Shown here: positions 13,050-20,601 of the stretch, in pieces
Layout: the number at the start of each line of letters is the position of its first letter
Position numbering within the stretch: the stretch's first letter is position 1
IMG/VR virus record: IMGVR_UViG_3300010885_044726
Coordinates: 1-22,721 of that record
Source of the DNA: a virus
Direction: 5' to 3' (one strand)
DNA length: 22,721 bases
The notes under the pieces: model-generated
Told to the model about the DNA's origin: nothing
What the model saw: only the letters and a program-made list of their open reading frames with translations
Databases searched by the model: none
Made by a program: the position numbers and the translations under genes

Positions 13050-15080
13050 TTAACAATTAGATTTAGCTAATTCATTTAGAGCCGATTTTATTTCAGCATA
13101 TTTGCTTTCTAATTCGGCTTCTAATCTTTTTACCTGTTGCTGAATATATACATCAGTATATTTTTGGGTTCTAACACCTTCACCACTTGGTAAAGAATCA
13201 CTTACAGATGATGTTTTATCCCAATCGGTTTTATCTATCTGTAAAGTTCCACAACCATTTCCGCCAAATTTATCGGTAACAGTGTATTGTGTTTTAGAGT
13301 TTTGAACAGGTTGTGAAAGAACAGGAGTTGGCCAATTATTTCTTGCACCAACCGCACGAACAGCATTATGCGGACTTGCACTACCTGAACCACCTGCTGA
13401 ACCCACATTAGCTTGAACACTACTACTTTTTTCAAAGAGTTTCATTGGTGCATTTTTAAAATAATGATAATGTTTATCAACAACAGCAAAGTTTGGACTG
13501 TTTAAAGAATAAACACTTAAGCAGTGGTCATTACCATTAGTATCTTTACCAACAGCAAGACCGATAAGAGCACCTGGTAAAAGAGTTGCATATGTTGGAC
13601 TCTTTGGTGCATCAGTTGTGCAATTCTGAGCATCCATTTCAATTTTAAATCCATTTGCACCAAAGCTACAAATACCAGGAGGCGGTGGTAAAACTATTGG
13701 TTCAAAGTTTTGATCGTATGTAAAGTCACTTTCAGTGATATGATACTCACAAGGAGCAGTAATATGTTGAAGTGATAATTCACCTTCAATGTGTGCGCCT
13801 CCACGAATAACCGCATTAAGACCAACATTTAAATTACCATCAATTAAAACTTGTTGTTCTTGTTCTGTAGTTCCACCAGTTTCTAATGTTCTTGAAAGTT
13901 TTTTTGGTCTTAAAGAAATTACACTACCAGTAATATCAACACGCTCACCATCAAATGCTAGTTCGCCTCTGCTACCAATCGAAACTTCTTCACCAACAAT
14001 ATTAACAACAGAACCGAATAAATTAAGAGGTCCACTAGTTTTAAAATCTATTCCATTTGAACCTACAGTTACAGTCCAACCGTCACAAACATTTAATTCA
14101 TAAGAACCACCAGGAAACTTATCAACATCCACATTTTCAATAAGAGAAGTGTCGCGATATTGTGTATAAATTGTTGTTCCAAGCGGATCAATTTTTACAC
14201 CGCAAGGCACAAGTTTACCGTGTGGATCTTTTCGGAAAGATTCAAAATCATTAAATACAAGACCAATATTTTGAATAAAATGTTTTGCAATTGTTTGAAT
14301 AGAAGAACCACCATTAGGACATTTATTTTGTCCTAATTGTTTTTCGTATTCATATACTCTTTTTTGAATTTCTTCGCGTTTTGCAGCAATAGTTTTCTTT
14401 TGAGTTTCTGTGGTCCAAGAACCGTCTTGAGATGATGGTGACAGCATCTTGCCCCAACAGGTTAAACAAAGTCCTCCACCGCTTCCTGAGACGTTATTAT
14501 AGCCTTCTTTACCATCTGTTACACTAATCACATCTCTACTATTCACTTTTCTTTTTGAAACTTTTGTAGTAGAAGAACTAACAAGCATTTTTGAAACATT
14601 GCTGTGGGATGTACACTTTGCAGGAATACCAGCTTTACTCTGAGAAGGTGCTTGATCTATTGAATTTTCTTTTTTTGTTCTTTTAACTTCAAAAAGTCTT
14701 TTAATATTATGAACTTCGCGATATGCATCTTTAATATTTTGCATTGGTTCTTGCCAACGTGCTACATCACCAACAGTATCAATAACATCTCCAAGAACAA
14801 CACGTTGAGAATTTTCGTCAACAAGCTCTGTTTTTGAACCGTTTATTGTTAGTAGAGAATCTCCTAAAATATGTTCTCTACTATCGCGTGTAATAGATTC
14901 ATCTTTACCAAATTTATCAAATTTTAAATGAGAACCACTTTTATGAGTAACTGTTACACTCTCTTCATCTTTTGTGTTTAAAAATTCAAGGTTTCCTGCG
15001 GGTTGGTTTAAAACAACTTTATCTTTACAAATCTCATCAGCTTGGTTTGGATCGTTACTGTATTTACCTGGGTAATGCAT
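13050..15080 (-). CDS. Baseplate spike/hub-like protein with beta-helical repeats (gp5 C-terminal-like)
   Basis: Probable central spike component at the tip of the tail. It has 676 residues. Near the N-terminus, VTVTHKSGSHLKF and DSLLTINGSKTELV have the short 'T-H-x-SGS-x-l-x-f' beta repeats seen in gp5 and VgrG C-terminal prisms. A second beta-rich region (about 330-440) includes VTVGSNGIDFKTSGPLNLFG, VNIVGEEVSIGSR and DGNLNVGLNAVIRGGAHIEG. The final 34 residues form a coiled coil (IQQQVKRLEAELESKYAEIK) ending in Cys. It contains no lysozyme signature and no OB fold, which sits in the upstream gene instead. It is the last gene of the late block, and I see no terminator after it. Confidence 0.65.
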   Translation of the reverse strand: MHYPGKYSNDPNQADEICKDKVVLNQPAGNLEFLNTKDEESVTVTHKSGSHLKFDKFGKDESITRDSREHILGDSLLTINGSKTELVDENSQRVVLGDVIDTVGDVARWQEPMQNIKDAYREVHNIKRLFEVKRTKKENSIDQAPSQSKAGIPAKCTSHSNVSKMLVSSSTTKVSKRKVNSRDVISVTDGKEGYNNVSGSGGGLCLTCWGKMLSPSSQDGSWTTETQKKTIAAKREEIQKRVYEYEKQLGQNKCPNGGSSIQTIAKHFIQNIGLVFNDFESFRKDPHGKLVPCGVKIDPLGTTIYTQYRDTSLIENVDVDKFPGGSYELNVCDGWTVTVGSNGIDFKTSGPLNLFGSVVNIVGEEVSIGSRGELAFDGERVDITGSVISLRPKKLSRTLETGGTTEQEQQVLIDGNLNVGLNAVIRGGAHIEGELSLQHITAPCEYHITESDFTYDQNFEPIVLPPPPGICSFGANGFKIEMDAQNCTTDAPKSPTYATLLPGALIGLAVGKDTNGNDHCLSVYSLNSPNFAVVDKHYHYFKNAPMKLFEKSSSVQANVGSAGGSGSASPHNAVRAVGARNNWPTPVLSQPVQNSKTQYTVTDKFGGNGCGTLQIDKTDWDKTSSVSDSLPSGEGVRTQKYTDVYIQQQVKRLEAELESKYAEIKSALNELAKSNC

Positions 15081-15086
15081 ATAGAT

Positions 15087-15094
15087 TATTTAAT
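15087..15094 (-). promoter_or_regulatory. T4-late-type promoter octamer before the spike-like gene
   Basis: On the minus strand the octamer reads ATTAAATA and ends 6 bases before the ATG at 15080. No -35 lies 17 bases further up (AGGAAT is there). It overlaps the stop codon of the upstream gene. Confidence 0.5.
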
Positions 15095-16539
15095 TATGCA
15101 GACTCGAAAATTCCTCTATAATCTGCTTTTGCAGCAAAAGAACCAAGAATAATAGGATAATTCAAATCTCCATTTTCAAAATAAATCCATACATGAGCAC
15201 CAACACCGGGTATAGAAACCATTCCTTTAAAGTCGTTATTATAATCTGGAGAACGCATTGGTCCACGATGCATTTGAGAAACATCACCAATTACGTTTGC
15301 ACCTTTTGTTTTATTAGGATCATTTGACGGTATACGACAACGATTAACCGTTGCTCTTGATTCGTTATTTGCGCCACCAAGATGCATATCTTTTCTTTGA
15401 TTTGTTGGTAATAATTTCGAGGAAACATTGTTAAATATTTCGCCTCCCCCGCCCCCGCGAGAAATCATTGTTTGACCATTTGTAACAGGACTGCGAGGCA
15501 TAATAGGTGCGCCTGAATTAGCTGTAAATGCCTTTTTTAACAGTGCTAACAGTGCAGTTATTTTATTCAAATCAAAAGGTTTTTTATTATGTTTAACATT
15601 TATCGAATTAATATTTTTTCGATTTGTTTTTACTTTAATAGAACCATCTTGAAAAATTATCTCATTATCATTAAATGAAGAAACTCTAAAATTACTAGGT
15701 AAACTTTTTTGTTCATTAATAATTAATCCAACAGGCAAATCAGTATAAGAAGATGTTGGTTCTTCGTCAGAGTCTTCAAACAATATAGGAGGTGAAAAGG
15801 TTAACATTCCAGTAGTGTCTATAGGAGTAAAACATTCTCTGTTATAAAGAGGATTATCTTCTGAAATAGGCTGATCATTTACTAGTATTATTGGATTTGT
15901 TATAGAAATATCAATTCCAATAATAGATCGGTTTTCGTTTGGTAAAGGAGGATCTAAATCTATAGTCTGCTCTATAAATTCTCTTGGAATCTCATTAATT
16001 ACTTCATCAAGGTCTGTGTTTGTTGGTCTAAGATTACTTTTAATCTTTTTATCTTTATCACATTTATCTGGAAGACAAAATGGTAAACCATTAATAGGAA
16101 AATTTAAATCTAAGGTTGTTCTTGGTTCTTGACCATAATTTGGAAGAGGTGACTTTTCTGGTCTATTTTTACTCTGCTGTTTATCTTGATCAAATGCAGC
16201 AGTTGTTTTATTACTCTCTTGTGATAGATAGTCTGAATCATTTCCAATATAAAAAGAATCTGATGGTGCATTATAAAACCCAGGACTACTCATTCCTATA
16301 ACAGGAAGCATAACTTCGGCCCATAAAAGTCTTTCTTTTTGACTATTTAAAACTTCAGGTTTTAGTGAAGAACCTGTATTTCCTCCCATAACCTTAAAGA
16401 ATTTATCTTCTTCTTTGGATTGATTCCAATTTTTAGATTGATTTAAGTTAATGCCGGGAATATAAACTTTTACACGACCACTTTGTTGCGGGTCATTATT
16501 TTGCACTACTATTCCTCTATATAATCCTTGTTGATTCAT
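15094..16539 (-). CDS. 5: gp5-like baseplate hub protein with OB fold and large insertion
   Basis: Likely the OB-fold hub protein that links the gp27 ring to the spike. Residues 1-32 (YRGIVVQNNDPQQSGRVKVY) and 440-470 (MVSIPGVGAHVWIYFENGD, then YPIILGS) are the first and last strands of the gp5/VgrG OB domain. They are separated by about 400 residues, much of it polar and Pro/Asn-rich, including five consecutive Gly encoded by an unusual GC-rich patch. No lysozyme domain like that of T4 gp5 is visible. The ATG at 16539 is chosen rather than the TTG at 16548, because it places the start one base after the upstream stop (TAA-T-ATG). Total length is 481 residues. Confidence 0.72.
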   Translation of the reverse strand: MNQQGLYRGIVVQNNDPQQSGRVKVYIPGINLNQSKNWNQSKEEDKFFKVMGGNTGSSLKPEVLNSQKERLLWAEVMLPVIGMSSPGFYNAPSDSFYIGNDSDYLSQESNKTTAAFDQDKQQSKNRPEKSPLPNYGQEPRTTLDLNFPINGLPFCLPDKCDKDKKIKSNLRPTNTDLDEVINEIPREFIEQTIDLDPPLPNENRSIIGIDISITNPIILVNDQPISEDNPLYNRECFTPIDTTGMLTFSPPILFEDSDEEPTSSYTDLPVGLIINEQKSLPSNFRVSSFNDNEIIFQDGSIKVKTNRKNINSINVKHNKKPFDLNKITALLALLKKAFTANSGAPIMPRSPVTNGQTMISRGGGGGEIFNNVSSKLLPTNQRKDMHLGGANNESRATVNRCRIPSNDPNKTKGANVIGDVSQMHRGPMRSPDYNNDFKGMVSIPGVGAHVWIYFENGDLNYPIILGSFAAKADYRGIFESA

Positions 16540-16540
16540 A

Positions 16541-17584
16541 TTAGTCAAATTCGTTTTTACATTCAGGCTTTGTGCCTACTACTTTATCGTTTGTTGGGTC
16601 TGTATTTTCAGTTGGTTCGCTAGTATCACTCATTGGTCGTCCTGTCATATCAACTATATATGTTACAGGTTCGCCGTTTGGTCCTTCGTTCATTGTTATT
16701 TCAAAGCCTTCAACTTCGTATTTTGCAAGCTCTTGAATACAGAAAAATTTATTTATAAGACGAAGCGTGTCGCCTGCAAGAGATAAGGTTGCTGCCATTG
16801 CACCTTCTAGTGCATCAACGTTTCTTTGGCCGTTAAAAACGTCCATTGTATAATTATGACCATGTGATATAGGAGCTTCATTAGAGTAACCAGTATGCAT
16901 AAAAGACATGTTATTTCCTTTTGGCATTGCTCTTAAAAATAAAGTATTTAATAGATTACTAGAAGTGTCCATTAAATTAAAAATAGAATTTGCTATTTTT
17001 AATTGTGTGTTTTTATTCATTCTTGAATTTGTATCTAAACAGTTTACACCATTTTGGTCTGGCCATTTCATAGGATCAACAGACGTTTTATTTTGTGCTA
17101 TGCTTGCAAAAGAACCAACATCTTCACTTGTTTGTTGAAAGTAAGGATATGTATCAATGTTATTTTGTATATAAGCATTAATCGCAGGATGCATCTTTTG
17201 TGATTGATTTAAAAACTCACGTAATAATGGCGTTGGCATAATTGCACAAGTTTGTGGATTAGATTTACCAACTGCTGATTTTGGCATTTGTCGAACAGCA
17301 CTGTTTACAGCTTTTGCACTATACAAGTTTTCCGATGTTTGATTTTTTGATTTTCCCCCATTACCAAGTTTTCCGCCAACAAAAGAAGAGAACTTAGTTA
17401 ATTCTGTTGAACTACCTGTCCACGGACCATGATATTCTGCAATCATTTGAACTGCACGATCAAGAGGTTTTTCTGATGTTTCTAAAGAATTTCTTAAATC
17501 ATCAAATATTGTTCCGTTTTTTCTTTTTCCTGTGGGAGAAGAATAAAGAGATTTACGAAAATTTTCGGTTACAACTTGAGACAT
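16541..17584 (-). CDS. Unknown protein of the baseplate hub block
   Basis: A 347-residue protein that I do not recognise. It lies between the gp27-like and gp5-like genes and shares the late block, so a hub or tail-tip role is likely from position alone. The sequence is rich in Asn, Ser and Met. It has a segment with several aromatic and His residues (SFMHTGYSNEAPISHGHNY), then an Ala/Leu-rich helix (ALEGAMAATLSLAGDTLRLI), a short beta hairpin with Gly-Pro-Asn-Gly, and an acidic, Thr/Pro-rich end (DTSEPTENTDPTNDK). No signal peptide or membrane segment is seen. A late-type box lies just before the start, and the next gene follows by a TAATATG junction. Confidence 0.7.
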   Translation of the reverse strand: MSQVVTENFRKSLYSSPTGKRKNGTIFDDLRNSLETSEKPLDRAVQMIAEYHGPWTGSSTELTKFSSFVGGKLGNGGKSKNQTSENLYSAKAVNSAVRQMPKSAVGKSNPQTCAIMPTPLLREFLNQSQKMHPAINAYIQNNIDTYPYFQQTSEDVGSFASIAQNKTSVDPMKWPDQNGVNCLDTNSRMNKNTQLKIANSIFNLMDTSSNLLNTLFLRAMPKGNNMSFMHTGYSNEAPISHGHNYTMDVFNGQRNVDALEGAMAATLSLAGDTLRLINKFFCIQELAKYEVEGFEITMNEGPNGEPVTYIVDMTGRPMSDTSEPTENTDPTNDKVVGTKPECKNEFD

Positions 17585-17590
17585 ATGTAG

Positions 17591-17598
17591 TATTTACT
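17591..17598 (-). promoter_or_regulatory. T4-late-type promoter octamer before the 17584 start
   Basis: On the minus strand the octamer reads AGTAAATA and ends 6 bases before the ATG at 17584. The position of a -35 holds AAAATA, so no sigma70 -35 is present. It lies in the 28-base gap after the gp27-like gene. Confidence 0.5.
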
Positions 17599-17612
17599 AA
17601 TAGGAATCCTTC

Positions 17613-19178
17613 TTATTTTATAATAAGAACATCATCAGATTCAAATTTTGTAATTTCTTGATATGTATGTGCCTTAACACCAATAATTTCTGTTGAATAA
17701 TTACGTGTTTTATTATTGAATACATGAATAACATTTGTTACAAAATACTGACCTTCTAATTTATGGTCATATTCTTTATCATTTAAATTTTGTTTAGATA
17801 ATCCGAAAAATCTTCCTGTTTGACGAAGAGTTAACCCTCTAGTGCTAAAAGTTATTGCTAAATTTGAAAATAAATAATAATTTAATAATTTATTACGACC
17901 TTCTGATAAACGAGTAACTTCATCTTTTGCAACAGTAACAATAGTGCGTGTATTAAGTGTGTCTTTTATAAAAGGTGTAAACACCAGACGATCCTCATTT
18001 TCTTTTGTAAGCACATTATTTCTAATAGATTTTTTAAAATAATCTTTATATTGTTCAGCAGAGTGTTTTTTATTCTCTTCACAAAATTGACCGCATGAAG
18101 AATTATAAGATACTACACGATAATTTGTTAGATTTTTAGAATAATCCTTTCCACTTAAATCAACAAGACGATAGTTATAAATAATATTATACTCGTCTGC
18201 TTTGATTTCATCTTTAGATTCTGCGCTTCCGAGTGGTGATTTTAAAAGAGGAGGAGTTTTTTCTTTATCAGAGTTTTCTTTTAAGAAAAAGTGTTCAATT
18301 TGATATTCCTTTGGAGTGTTTTGCTCTTTACCAGCTTTTTCAAAATATTTTGAAATTGGTTTTAAAGAAAACTGTTTTGGAGTCATGGTTTTTTCTGCAC
18401 GCTCAAATTTAAAAATACAAGGTTCATTATTATATACATCAGATGCTGTTGTATATCGTAACATATAATCCAAGTTATCTATAAATTTCGCATTTACAGG
18501 AGAAGAATAATTCATTGTATTAAGCTCACTTCCAGAGTCCCACTCTTCTTTATCATTTGTAAATTTAGAGTATTTTTGAAAATCAGGATCTTTTCTTAAT
18601 AATTCTGCAATTGCTTCTGAGCAAATTAAAGAACGTTCAGTATTATCAATTTGTGATATATTAGTTTTGTTTGAATTTTTACCAACAGTTGATGTAGAGA
18701 AATCAGAATCTTTTTCAGTCATCATTTGATAAACTTTTTCCCAAAAAAAGAGTTTTTTCTTTTTGTCTGTTATGTTATCACTAGATAAATCCTCTACATC
18801 AAACACAACTGCTTCGATTTCTAATAACCATTTTTTATCATCAAAAGTATATTCTGGTAAACCTTTTTTGTTAACAGATTTTGGTTTTATAGAAATAAAC
18901 AAAGTGTCTCTGCCATCATTTCGAAATTTATATATTAAATTTTCTTTTTTAGCTTTTACAGATTTAATAGTTTCTTCACTTTCTTTTTCAAGAGATTCGT
19001 ATGGACTGTTTATAACTATGCTACCTTTTATTTTCCAATCAAAAATATCTTCTTCTAGAATTAAAGAATCCCATGCGACATTGTTTAAATAAACGTCGTT
19101 AACTCCATTATAGAGTCTAACTACACAATCATAATCTTGTCCATTAAAAGAAAAATTACTATTATCTGATGTATTCAT
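17613..19178 (-). CDS. 27: gp27-like baseplate hub protein
   Basis: Probable ring-forming hub protein that connects tail tube and spike. It has 521 residues against 391 in T4. The best evidence is the C-terminal segment from residue 474, LEGQYFVTNVIHVF, then YSTEIIGVKAHTY. This matches the 'G-x-Y-x-V-T-x-V-x-H-x-F ... Y-x-x-x-I' pattern that ends gp27/VgrG-type hub proteins. The N-terminus includes WDSLILEEDIFDWKIKGSIV, a beta-rich opening typical of such proteins. The extra length lies in Lys/Glu/Asn-rich central stretches. It stands directly upstream of the unknown and gp5-like genes, as expected for a hub. Its start overlaps the previous stop by one base (TAATG). Confidence 0.65.
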   Translation of the reverse strand: MNTSDNSNFSFNGQDYDCVVRLYNGVNDVYLNNVAWDSLILEEDIFDWKIKGSIVINSPYESLEKESEETIKSVKAKKENLIYKFRNDGRDTLFISIKPKSVNKKGLPEYTFDDKKWLLEIEAVVFDVEDLSSDNITDKKKKLFFWEKVYQMMTEKDSDFSTSTVGKNSNKTNISQIDNTERSLICSEAIAELLRKDPDFQKYSKFTNDKEEWDSGSELNTMNYSSPVNAKFIDNLDYMLRYTTASDVYNNEPCIFKFERAEKTMTPKQFSLKPISKYFEKAGKEQNTPKEYQIEHFFLKENSDKEKTPPLLKSPLGSAESKDEIKADEYNIIYNYRLVDLSGKDYSKNLTNYRVVSYNSSCGQFCEENKKHSAEQYKDYFKKSIRNNVLTKENEDRLVFTPFIKDTLNTRTIVTVAKDEVTRLSEGRNKLLNYYLFSNLAITFSTRGLTLRQTGRFFGLSKQNLNDKEYDHKLEGQYFVTNVIHVFNNKTRNYSTEIIGVKAHTYQEITKFESDDVLIIK

Positions 19179-19501
19179 TAAGAATTATTTATCTGAGATA
19201 CTATCTGTGTGACAACTGATGTGTTTAATATTTTAACTCTTGTGCCTTCTTTTAAGTCAAAAGGATTTTTAATATTATTACCAATTAATATAATCCACCA
19301 AAGTCGAGGAGTGCCATAGTGTTTTCTAGAAAGTTCATAAACAGAACGAAAATCATAAGCAACGTCATATGAATATAACGAAGGATCTATCTCACCATCA
19401 ATGTTTATTGCATTTAACAAATTAAAAAATTCGTAACCTTCTTCAGTTGTATAAACAGAAAAGATGTTTGAGTAGTCGTATGTATTTAAATCTATAGCCA
19501 T
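19178..19501 (-). CDS. 53: gp53-like baseplate wedge protein with LysM-like domain
   Basis: Probable small baseplate component that joins wedge and hub. It has 107 residues, shorter than T4 gp53 (196). Residues 55-91 read YELSRKHYGTPRLWWIILIG, then NNIKNPFDLKEGTRVKIL. This is a LysM-type fold with the paired Trp and the Asn-x-Ile-x-Asn-Pro-Phe-Asp-Leu signature common in gp53-like and other contractile-tail baseplate proteins. It lies between the tube-cap gene and the hub gene. The start follows the upstream stop by one base (TAATATG), and no late-type box is seen at the usual distance, so translation is probably coupled. Confidence 0.75.
   Translation of the reverse strand: MAIDLNTYDYSNIFSVYTTEEGYEFFNLLNAINIDGEIDPSLYSYDVAYDFRSVYELSRKHYGTPRLWWIILIGNNIKNPFDLKEGTRVKILNTSVVTQIVSQINNS
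19186..19193 (-). promoter_or_regulatory. T4-late-type promoter octamer before the gp27-like gene
   Basis: On the minus strand the octamer reads GATAAATA and ends 7 bases before the ATG at 19178. It lies inside the end of the gp53-like gene. There is no -35 at 17 bases (GTCACA). Confidence 0.55.
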
Positions 19502-19502
19502 A

Positions 19503-20588
19503 TTAAGAGTTATTAAAAACTGGAATGTTTGAAACTGGATTATTTAGATTGTTTCGTAAATCTGAAATTGTTCTATCATTAAATGCTTTTGCGGCTTTTG
19601 GATTAGATATATCTTCGTTCGCAATAGTATCGGACGCTCTATTTAGTGATTCTTTAAAGGATGTTAAATCACTAATAGCTTCTACCTTTCTTCCCTTTTC
19701 TAATGCACGCATAATATTACGTGTAGGCATTAATAGTGATGTAAAAGTTATTTCTATTCTATATGCTTCTGGAATTGTTCTAGCAGATCCTCCTAAATCC
19801 ATTATTCTTGTATTTCCAAGATTTGTAATGGTTAATGCTGATATATAACATGCAGGAAATTGAACAACATCAGGAATAAATAGATTGTATATTACTGGTG
19901 GATCAACAATTGCAAAATTTCTTCTTGAAGGAGTATTTTGATAAGATAATAAATGACAGAAGCGACGATTACGATATACATCTTCTACAGAATCTGTATT
20001 AAAAAGATCAAATGTCACTTCAATTGTTTCTAATGAAGTACCTGTCCAAGACTGCGGACTTTCAAAATTTATTGCTCCTGGTAAAGAAGTATTTATTAAT
20101 CCTACACCTGCTCCAGCAACTTCTGCGGATTTTCCAAGTAGTGATAAAATACCTTTACCTCCAAACCCTGCGGCTTGGCTTCCAAATTTTAATAGACTTG
20201 CAAAAGGACTCTCTTCTGAACCAAAAGTATTTCCTCTTACCATTTTTTTAGGATTAAAATATGGTAAACGATAACGAAAACCTGTAGGTTCTGCAAAATA
20301 TTTATAGCGATAAACTTCTTCTGGATCATCAGGTTCAATAACTGTTTTTAAATTTGTAGAATTGACTTTATCAAAAACTCTAGCATAGTAAATAAGAGAT
20401 GCTATTAATTGACCAGTAGTTTGTTGATATTCAATCAATTCTATATAAGGAACATCTTTACGAGATGATTTAGGAGAAAGTGTCCATGGCATATCAGTAA
20501 CAACATCTATTAAACCATCGCCACCATCCATTGGTATGTAGAATTTACTATCTGCGTCTGATTTTGTATATTTAACTGTTGATGCCAT
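19503..20588 (-). CDS. gp48/gp54-like tail tube cap or initiator protein
   Basis: Probable baseplate protein on which the tail tube starts to grow. It has 361 residues (T4 gp48 364, gp54 320). The recognisable part is residues 259-292, NTRIMDLGGSARTIPEAYRI, then ITFTSLLMPTRNI, a 'IPEAY ... I-x-x-T-F-x-S-L' strand pair typical of this family. The middle holds a Gly/Ala-rich hydrophobic stretch (GSQAAGFGGKGILSLLGKSA). The gene directly follows the tape measure, as gp48 and gp54 follow gp29 in T4. I cannot tell gp48 from gp54, and only one such gene is present here. A late-type box abuts its start. Confidence 0.68.
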   Translation of the reverse strand: MASTVKYTKSDADSKFYIPMDGGDGLIDVVTDMPWTLSPKSSRKDVPYIELIEYQQTTGQLIASLIYYARVFDKVNSTNLKTVIEPDDPEEVYRYKYFAEPTGFRYRLPYFNPKKMVRGNTFGSEESPFASLLKFGSQAAGFGGKGILSLLGKSAEVAGAGVGLINTSLPGAINFESPQSWTGTSLETIEVTFDLFNTDSVEDVYRNRRFCHLLSYQNTPSRRNFAIVDPPVIYNLFIPDVVQFPACYISALTITNLGNTRIMDLGGSARTIPEAYRIEITFTSLLMPTRNIMRALEKGRKVEAISDLTSFKESLNRASDTIANEDISNPKAAKAFNDRTISDLRNNLNNPVSNIPVFNNS

Positions 20589-20593
20589 AAAAG

Positions 20594-20601
20594 TATTTAT
20601 C
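20594..20601 (-). promoter_or_regulatory. T4-late-type promoter octamer before the tube-cap gene
   Basis: On the minus strand the octamer reads GATAAATA and ends 5 bases before the ATG at 20588. It overlaps the stop codon of the tape measure gene. No -35 is present (AAAGAG). Confidence 0.6.

Noticed and set aside
13050-16539. A tail lysozyme domain as in T4 gp5
   Set aside because: No catalytic Glu-Asp-Thr arrangement of a T4-type lysozyme could be found in either protein.
929-20597. Reassignment of TGA to an amino acid, suggested by the lack of TGA stops
   Set aside because: All recognisable proteins are full length with no in-frame TGA, Trp and Gly use normal codons, and no gap holds a gene broken by TGA. 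Kept only as a stop-codon bias.
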